Shown here: positions 48,054-53,233 of the stretch, one piece after another
How positions within the stretch are numbered: position 1 is the first letter of the stretch
Layout: every line of letters begins with the position of its first letter
NCBI RefSeq assembly: GCF_001870905.1
Contig: NZ_LNDC01000102.1
Span: 1 to 53,233, forward strand
Direction of reading: 5' to 3'
Length of the DNA: 53,233 bases
Origin: Geitlerinema sp. PCC 9228
GTDB taxonomy: Bacteria > Cyanobacteriota > Cyanobacteriia > Cyanobacteriales > PCC-9228
Position numbers and translations under genes: made by a program
The notes under the pieces: generated by a model
Databases searched by the model: none
The model's input: the letters and a program-made list of their open reading frames with translations, nothing else
What the model was told of the DNA's origin: nothing

Positions 48054-48875
48054 TTATCCTCCCATCTCCCCATCTTTTTCCCAAACCAACCTTTCAGCAT
48101 CCCTACTGGCAAGGGGAAAGTCAAATATCTGCCCCGGTTTGACAAACCCCAAAAACCCATCTGCCTTCGCATCGGGAACCGGTCCTGGCTGGTAGCCGTA
48201 CAGCCACATTTTTTGCTTGTATTTTTGAGGAAGTTTTCGTAAATGGCGATAGTGGGCGTGAACAGGAGAAGGCGAGCGAGAAGTTTCGCAGTCGTGAAAA
48301 ATAATATCCGCTCGGTCGTAGAATTTTTCCAAAGATTCTAAATGCAATTGCGTGTCTGTGGTTAGAAAAATCTTGGTTCCTCGTATCTGGAAAAACAACC
48401 CGTAACTGGGCATAATAAAATATCCCGTATCCACATGGATGACCCGTACCAACTGAAACCAAATATCCGACCAGGTAAAATATCCCTGCTGGGGAACTTC
48501 GCAGACATCAAAAAATGTATGCAAATCGGCAACGTTTCCATGAAGGGCACGCATGCCTCCGGATAGGGTATTTTCCCACAGTTGACCAGCCAAATCTTTG
48601 CTCAGATACAGTCGCGGGCGAATGCATTGGGAATCAAACTTGGTATTAAAGCCAATATATTCCAAACCGCCCACATGATCGGCGTGTAAATGGCTAATAT
48701 AAATATCCGTGATCTCGCGATAGGAGTATCCGTTGGCATGGAGCGACCAACGAATATCGCTGCCGCAATCGAGCAATAACTTATTATTGCTATCGTCGAT
48801 TAATAGTAAATTGGCTTGAAAATTATTGTCGCCGACGGTAAAAGCCGAACCAGAACCTAAAAATAGTAGTTTCAT
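48054..48875 (-). CDS. metallo-beta-lactamase-fold hydrolase
   Basis: 273 residues. It opens KLLFLGSGSAFTVGDNNFQ, with the metal motif H62-L-H64-A-D66-H67 in ISHLHADHVGG, a further ligand region TDTQLHLESL and FHDCETS. This is closest in layout to RNase Z / class II phosphodiesterase-like MBL proteins, not to lactamases. It starts 3 nt after the stop of the cyclase gene, so the two are translated from one message. The link makes a cyclic-nucleotide phosphodiesterase role possible, but the family is broad and the exact PDE signature H-x-H-L-D-H is not matched (A for L). Confidence 0.85.
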   Translation of the reverse strand: MKLLFLGSGSAFTVGDNNFQANLLLIDDSNNKLLLDCGSDIRWSLHANGYSYREITDIYISHLHADHVGGLEYIGFNTKFDSQCIRPRLYLSKDLAGQLWENTLSGGMRALHGNVADLHTFFDVCEVPQQGYFTWSDIWFQLVRVIHVDTGYFIMPSYGLFFQIRGTKIFLTTDTQLHLESLEKFYDRADIIFHDCETSRSPSPVHAHYRHLRKLPQKYKQKMWLYGYQPGPVPDAKADGFLGFVKPGQIFDFPLASRDAERLVWEKDGEMGG

Positions 48876-48878
48876 TCG

Positions 48879-51182
48879 TTAATCTTTCCGAACAGATTGA
48901 TATAAAGCCATTAACTTGGTATGAATTTCTTGGGGTTTGGCAGTAAAGCGAACGTGGAATCTAGAAGCATGGTTCGCTTCGGTGGCTAGTTGGGTGTTAC
49001 AAGCTAAAACTTTGGCATAGACATCGTATCTGGGGGTTTCTCCATCATTAGCAAAAAAGAAATTAATTTTGATGTTTTTTAAAGGTGATGGAATGCAAGC
49101 TTGAAAGCCATTGTCTACCGCAATTTCTGCTTCCTTGACTGATAGTTTGACCAAGCTACCCCAATAACAAGTATTGTTGACATGCTTGCCATCTAAAATG
49201 GAATACTGTAAAGGAATGGCTTCGCGAATCCAATATAACTTCTCTTGTTCTTTGAGTAACGATGTATTATATTTTCCTTGGATGGCATTAACTTCATATA
49301 CAGTAACGGGGGTTTGTACTCCTTTGAGATAAACTTCTTCCATGCGCCGTACTTTCACTCGATCTGCCACTTCTTCCCAGGTCGATTCGGAAATTAAAAT
49401 CTGGCCGCCTACTGTATAGGATTCGATCCGAAAAGCCAAATTGACCTGACTGCCCACAATGCCGTATTTGGTCCGTTTTTCGGAACCAATATTGCCCACC
49501 ACCACCTCGCCGGTGTTCATACCAATGCCCATTTCCAAGCTGGGCAGCCCCCAAGCTTGCATTTGCGTATTCACTTTTTCCATGGCTAATTGCATTTGTA
49601 ACGCACAAGCGATCGCCCGTTCGGTATCGTCGTGGCGGCTGGTAGGAGCCCCAAACATCACCAAGATGCCATCTCCCATAAACTCATCAATGGTGCCTTG
49701 ATACTCAGAAATAACATCAGCCATGCAAGATAAATAAAGATTTAAGACTTGGATGGCTTGCTCTGGCGAAAGACGTTCGGCAAGCATAGTAAACCCGCGC
49801 AAATCGGAGGTTAAAATGGTGACCCGACGGCGTTGTCCTCCCAGTTTCCTTTTCTCTGGGTCTTCTAGCAAGGTGGCCACCACCTCATCGCTGAGATAGC
49901 GTCCGAAGGTTTTGCGGATTTCCTTCGCCTGATGAGCCATGTATCCGGTAATGGCGATACCAGAACCCACCAAAGCCAGAAAAGGTGGCACCACAGGAAT
50001 CCACCACCCCCCTACCAAAGCGACATAGGTACCCACCAGCAAACTCCCCCCAGCCAGCAAGCTGCCGGCAAGTCGCACCAGGGAGATCCAACGTTTTTGC
50101 GGAGACAGCCGCCCCGTCCAAGCTAAGGTTGCACCAATTCCCGACCACAGCAGAATCCACAGCCACTCCACCGGTTCCGACCAAGTTTGGATGAGGGGAC
50201 GGTCGTCGAGGGCAGCACTGACGATCTGACTGGTTAGGTTGGCGTGGATTTCCACTCCTGACATACGTTCGGATAAAGTCAGCAAACCGCTGCTGAGGGG
50301 AGTAAAAAAGGCGTCTTGGAAGCTTTCGCCCACGCGACCGATTAAGACAATGCGATCGCTTGCCCAATCGTCAGGAATCCGACCTTCCAAAACATCGGTG
50401 AGGGAAACGGTATCGAAAAATTCCGTAGAACCGCGGTATTTGATTAAAATTTGATAGCCACCGGTATCGGCACGTACGTAACCGCCGTCGTTGGGTTGCA
50501 AGGGTTGAAAGGTTTCTTGGCCCAGCCGCCACTTTTGGGTCCCCTGGATGGGTTCTGGTTGAATGTTATCTTCTTGGAGATACATCAAGGCTAGGTAGAG
50601 GGCAAAGCTGTACACCATGTTGCCTTCGCTGTCGCGTAAGTATAGCAACCCCCGACGCACTCGGTCGTCAGCATCGATAATTAAATCGTTGGCACCCACT
50701 TGTTCTTTTTCTTTTAAGATAGGCGGTGGAGCGACGGCTTCGGTTTGGCGATCGCCAACGACTTTTTGAATGCCAATGAGATTGTCTGTGTTTTGGAAAA
50801 CCTCGGTCAGCTCTTCGTGACCGGGAGGAACGGGGACATCTCGGTAAATATCCAAGCCAATGGCACGGGGATTTTGTTCTTTTAGCCGGCGCAATACTTT
50901 GGCGTAAGTGCGATCGGAAAGAATGGATTGCCCCAAACGCTGAATATCCTGTTCGCCAATGCCCACAATGGCTACGCGACTGCGATTGTCTTCGGGCAAG
51001 GTCTCCCGAACGTTGCTGGGGATGGGTTGCCAGTGCATGTAGCGATCGTAAGCAGCCCACTCCCAAGACTGTAACAATCCAGTTGCACGCAAACCAATAA
51101 CGACGGCAGCTATGCTAGGTGCTGTCAGCCAAATACCAATTTGACGACGACCAAACCTATCGATCTGCTTCCATTTCCACAT
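48879..51182 (-). CDS. CHASE2-class III adenylate/guanylate cyclase with C-terminal PilZ-like domain
   Basis: 767 residues. Order: a TM helix (about 16-36), a CHASE2 extracytoplasmic sensor (about 40-335), three TM helices (about 345-425), a class III cyclase catalytic domain (about 450-635) and a C-terminal beta domain (about 660-760) with GSLVKLSVKEAEI and RFHVRFTA that weakly resembles PilZ. Metal Asp460 (TSDLRGFT) and Asp504 (FMGDG) are present, and the transition-state pair is in VNLAFR. The base-selecting position before the GD motif is Glu500, as in guanylate cyclases, but the second is Gly574 in YGIVGSQVN rather than Asp or Cys, so the product (cGMP or cAMP) is open. It is the first gene of an operon with the MBL hydrolase. 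Confidence 0.9.
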   Translation of the reverse strand: MWKWKQIDRFGRRQIGIWLTAPSIAAVVIGLRATGLLQSWEWAAYDRYMHWQPIPSNVRETLPEDNRSRVAIVGIGEQDIQRLGQSILSDRTYAKVLRRLKEQNPRAIGLDIYRDVPVPPGHEELTEVFQNTDNLIGIQKVVGDRQTEAVAPPPILKEKEQVGANDLIIDADDRVRRGLLYLRDSEGNMVYSFALYLALMYLQEDNIQPEPIQGTQKWRLGQETFQPLQPNDGGYVRADTGGYQILIKYRGSTEFFDTVSLTDVLEGRIPDDWASDRIVLIGRVGESFQDAFFTPLSSGLLTLSERMSGVEIHANLTSQIVSAALDDRPLIQTWSEPVEWLWILLWSGIGATLAWTGRLSPQKRWISLVRLAGSLLAGGSLLVGTYVALVGGWWIPVVPPFLALVGSGIAITGYMAHQAKEIRKTFGRYLSDEVVATLLEDPEKRKLGGQRRRVTILTSDLRGFTMLAERLSPEQAIQVLNLYLSCMADVISEYQGTIDEFMGDGILVMFGAPTSRHDDTERAIACALQMQLAMEKVNTQMQAWGLPSLEMGIGMNTGEVVVGNIGSEKRTKYGIVGSQVNLAFRIESYTVGGQILISESTWEEVADRVKVRRMEEVYLKGVQTPVTVYEVNAIQGKYNTSLLKEQEKLYWIREAIPLQYSILDGKHVNNTCYWGSLVKLSVKEAEIAVDNGFQACIPSPLKNIKINFFFANDGETPRYDVYAKVLACNTQLATEANHASRFHVRFTAKPQEIHTKLMALYQSVRKD

Positions 51183-51530
51183 TCAAAGGCGCTGGCGAGA
51201 TATGCTGAACTTTACGGGGTTTTTGGCGTTGCAGGAACCATTTTGGTGCCGATGGATGGGATGGTCCCCGCATCCCAAATTAGGAATTTTACTGAGCTAT
51301 TGTTAAAGATACCTTTTATAAGGAAATTTGGATATGGATTGAGAGGGTGACAAGAAAGACTTGGTTTTGCAACCGGACAAAAGGAGAACTTTTGTTGCTC
51401 GACCGTGGGTCTGCTACTTCCTCTACCTAATCTAGCATCCATTTTGCTAGCTATTCTACATCCTGCTACCTACGGGCCGATTGTTGCTCCTATTAGCAAC
51501 CCCAAGCAGCAAACCAGGCCAAGCAATACT

Positions 51531-51564
51531 CCCCCACCTCACGAAGTAAGTGGGGGTCATTGAA
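51531..51564 (-). mobile_element. IS200/IS605-like right-end hairpin relic
   Basis: CCCCCAC (51531-51537) pairs with GTGGGGG (51550-51556), with the loop including CACGAAGTA. On the minus strand it reads as a C-run, TTCGTGAGGTGGGGG and then AGTATTGC, like IS605-family ends. No transposase frame adjoins it. A MITE is an equal possibility. Confidence 0.4.
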
Positions 51565-51630
51565 CGATGCTTCCCAGGTGGGCATGATATAGGAGTCTGT
51601 TTGCAAACCTCATGCTCGCCATTTCTATCT

Positions 51631-51665
51631 AAAAAAAAAGGGAAGCTCCCTTAGGGAGCTATCCC
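51631..51665 (-). terminator. rho-independent terminator of the 66-aa gene
   Basis: On the minus strand AGCTCCC (51660-51654) pairs with GGGAGCT (51650-51644), flanked by GGGAT/TCCC and followed by a nine-T run (51639-51631). It lies 97 nt after the stop of the small gene. Confidence 0.88.
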
Positions 51666-51761
51666 TCAAATCTACCTGAAGTCGAAATTCTAAAATTCTG
51701 CGTGTTTCCCTGGAACAGCTACGCAGCGATCGCTTGGTGACAATAGCTGCAATTGCCCTAC

Positions 51762-51962
51762 CTAGCTCATAGCCGAACGGCTGCGATCGTAAGCACGGGA
51801 GCTGTCTGCATAGGGTTTGCCTTGGATGGTATTCCAGTGCTCTTCTTCCTCCATAGGCATGCCCATGGAAGCAGTGGTACGACGCAACATAGATTGCTGG
51901 CGGTTTTTAATCATGTGATGGTGACGGGTCATTAAAGCGCGAGAGCGTTCTTCAGCAGACAT
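51762..51962 (-). CDS. conserved small cyanobacterial protein, 66 aa
   Basis: Begins MSAEERSRALMTRHHHMIKN and ends with a polar tail (GKPYADSSRAYDRSRSAMS). Charged and basic, Met-rich centre, no TM. GGAGG lies 10 nt before ATG 51962, and the gene has its own terminator, so expression is well supported. I recall very similar small proteins in other cyanobacteria but cannot name a function. A GTA-N8-TAC motif lies 76 nt upstream (52038-52051). Confidence 0.85.
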   Translation of the reverse strand: MSAEERSRALMTRHHHMIKNRQQSMLRRTTASMGMPMEEEEHWNTIQGKPYADSSRAYDRSRSAMS

Positions 51963-52037
51963 GGTAAATATCCTCCGTATTGCTTGAGATTTTATGGTTT
52001 TTTTCTATCTCTAGGAATAATATATCAAAAATATTCT

Positions 52038-52051
52038 GTATCTGATGTTAC
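52038..52051. promoter_or_regulatory. possible NtcA-binding site
   Basis: GTATCTGATGTTAC fits GTA-N8-TAC on either strand. On the minus strand it lies upstream of a TATATT box (52024-52019), but the spacing is about 13 nt, not the usual 20-24, so repression or chance is as likely as classic NtcA activation. Confidence 0.35.
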
Positions 52052-52298
52052 GAAACGTACTTTTTTTATAAAACTTAATATTTTTCTTAAGCAATTCCCC
52101 TGGCACAAGAGTTTCCGGACATGGGCGCGGCAGCCACGAATCATCCTTCCCATTCCGTACCCTTGATGTAGCTTCTGGGCACGAGTTGACCAGTCGCCCA
52201 AACAAATAGCTCCCCTTTTCGGAAAATCCGCGATCGGGAAGCTATGCCAAGCTGTTGCAGGTGGCGCGACGTTCTCGCTAGGAGAATTGCGAAAAGCC

Positions 52299-52418
52299 CT
52301 ATACCGTAGACGAATCTTTGGTATTCCGACGCCGAGCCAGGGTCAGCAACAAATAAACGGTAAGTAGATAGGCAGTGGCTAAGACTGGGATCATGAGGTG
52401 CATATGTGTATATGTCAT
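52299..52418 (-). CDS. candidate small single-TM protein, 39 aa
   Basis: ATG 52418 to TAG 52299 encodes MTYTHMHLMIPVLATAYLL and then a further apolar run ending in LARRR and a polar tail of eight residues. One transmembrane helix (about 8-28) with a positive C-terminal flank is typical of small thylakoid or respiratory subunits. I could not match it to a known Psa, Psb or Pet subunit. No Shine-Dalgarno sequence is visible (CTAGCTGACTT before ATG). Confidence 0.45.
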   Translation of the reverse strand: MTYTHMHLMIPVLATAYLLTVYLLLTLARRRNTKDSSTV

Positions 52419-53003
52419 AAGTCAGCTAGATTTTGTATGTAAGAGCGGACAAACAGCGAAGCAAAATCGAAGTAGGGACCCAGATGCGGAGAAGCTGAGC
52501 CAAACCCCCATGGGAAAGCTGACGAACCGAGGCGAGCTCAGAACTGTATTATTCTCTTCGCCAAGGTCGTTTGGCTGCTCTAGCAAAGCTACCTAGATGA
52601 GGTGGTGAGAAGTTCCTCTGAGGGACCGAACAAGTTTCTCCCTAAGAGAATCGTTACAAAGCTATGCGAAGTTAGGGCAAGTGCGCGGCTCTTTGGGAAC
52701 CCGCTCCTCGAACCCACTTTCGGTTATGCAGTTGTAGGAATGTCTCTGACATTTAATATAACACGGAATTGAACAAATTCCCAGGCTCTTTACCGATAAA
52801 ATCAAGCCCCCCTAGCTATAATCTTAGTCAATCTACGGTCAATGGCAGCGAGGGGGAGTTCGGAGCATTTCTTTAAAAATTTGCAAGAAATAATTAGGAT
52901 ATCTTTGTAGAGCACATCGCGAGACAAATTTAACCGGAAAATTGGCCAATGCCAGAAAAGCATTGTTTTTCAGAAATGGATGGGCAACTGAGAGGGTCTT
53001 TAA
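52419..53003. other. unassigned region, possible structured RNA
   Basis: No gene with a start signal. 52440-52735 is rich in short purine-pyrimidine complementary words and has an AT-rich promoter-like stretch (ATTTAATATAAC, 52750-52761) at its right end, reading leftwards. It could be a leader for the 39-aa frame or a separate RNA. No match to tmRNA, RNase P, 6S or SRP RNA could be made by eye. Confidence 0.35.
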
Positions 53004-53199
53004 ACGGCAACAAGATTTCCCATTTGCTCTTGCAGCGGGAAATTGGGCGGCCAAATAGCGACTCCTATCCCCCAGGATAGCTCCTCTACCAGGAAATCCC
53101 ACCGGTGCCATTTTCCTGGTTGCTCTTCTCCGCTTCTCGTCCGAAGCGGCTCAAGTAAAACTTTCGGTAGCTTGGAATCCCCGTCGCTTTAGCGCGGGG
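53004..53199 (+). mobile_element. IS605-type tnpB tail relic with right-end hairpin
   Basis: The frame ending at TAG 53090-53092+100 (53190-53192) has the tail SSKTFGSLESPSL, like TnpB C-termini. The stop codon lies inside a hairpin: CCCCG-T-CGC (53079-53087+100, i.e. 53179-53187) pairs with GCGCGGGG (53192-53199). The frame is closed by a stop at 53001-53003, only about 62 codons upstream, so no functional TnpB is present. A second hairpin TGGGGC/GCCCCA (53215-53230) follows at the window edge. Confidence 0.45.
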
Positions 53200-53233
53200 A
53201 GGAAAAGCGCCTCGTGGGGCTTTAGCCCCATTT

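Larger units (their letters stand above)
51183..51761. other. spacer with hairpins between the cyclase and small-protein genes
   Basis: No convincing gene. It contains a hairpin GTTGCT/AGCAAC (51483-51500), an IS605-like hairpin (51531-51556) and a minus-strand terminator (51631-51665). The cyclase promoter should lie near 51190-51300. Confidence 0.55.

Noticed and set aside
52460-52500. GAAGTAGGG string reminiscent of a glutamine riboswitch
   Set aside because: The rest of the conserved core and stems was not found.
52700-52730. GGTTCGAGG-like word on the minus strand suggesting a tRNA T-arm
   Set aside because: The flanking bases do not form a T-stem or acceptor stem, and no cloverleaf could be drawn.
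1-53233. CRISPR array or intact insertion sequence
   Set aside because: No regularly spaced 25-40-nt direct repeats and no complete transposase frame were seen; frequent GCGATCGC words are HIP1-type, not CRISPR.

Overview
The window is cyanobacterial chromosome. The octamer GCGATCGC and its variants (HIP1-like) recur throughout genes and spacers. The gene set includes cyanobacterial markers: a CrtD-type carotenoid desaturase, a long LrtA/HPF ribosome hibernation factor, a short RRM RNA-binding protein, a Ycf39-like SDR and the 2-oxoglutarate decarboxylase / succinic semialdehyde dehydrogenase pair. The genus cannot be fixed from sequence alone; a mesophilic filamentous or mat-forming type with fermentative capacity is plausible. 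No rRNA, tRNA, CRISPR array or intact insertion sequence was recognised.

Layout. 1-5.4 kb: the tail of an unknown gene, an SLC12-like cation-chloride cotransporter homologue, and convergently adhE. 5.4-7.4 kb: a 1.97-kb spacer with repeats but no convincing gene, between divergent adhE and nifJ. 7.4-12.2 kb: nifJ (pyruvate:ferredoxin oxidoreductase) and a dihydroorotate-dehydrogenase-like flavoprotein that lacks the usual catalytic base. Together with adhE this is an anaerobic pyruvate/acetyl-CoA/ethanol module. 12.4-17 kb: an RND efflux adaptor/permease operon. 17-23.3 kb: a membrane coiled-coil TPR protein, a core-only MutY-like glycosylase, an unknown gene, a seven-blade WD40 protein, a DUF5895-like protein and lrtA. 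24-29.2 kb: lipB, a P2A Ca2+-type ATPase, recF and a small membrane protein.

29.4-35.4 kb is the most accessory-looking stretch: a two-TM protein, a tight pair of unknown proteins with glycine/alanine-rich membrane segments (30188-32227), an M28 peptidase, a membrane-anchored SH3-like protein and an FkbM methyltransferase whose 3' end overlaps lnt. 35.3-43.4 kb on the minus strand holds lnt, a Ycf39-like SDR, xth, 2-oxoglutarate decarboxylase, succinic semialdehyde dehydrogenase (the cyanobacterial closure of the TCA cycle) and an exported beta-rich protein. 43.8-48 kb on the plus strand holds crtD, an rbp gene with a long leader and a strong terminator, IS605-type debris and a double-GNAT acetyltransferase. 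48-51.2 kb is a minus-strand operon of a CHASE2 class III nucleotide cyclase and, 3 nt downstream, a metallo-beta-lactamase-fold hydrolase. The last 2 kb holds small genes (66 aa with a good ribosome site, and a 39-aa single-TM candidate) among IS605-like right-end relics.

The best candidates for something undescribed are the 30188-32227 membrane pair and the cyclase/MBL operon, which could be a matched nucleotide-signal synthesis and removal pair. Both ideas are inference. Start codons differ from the longest open frame in several genes; the reason is given in each entry.
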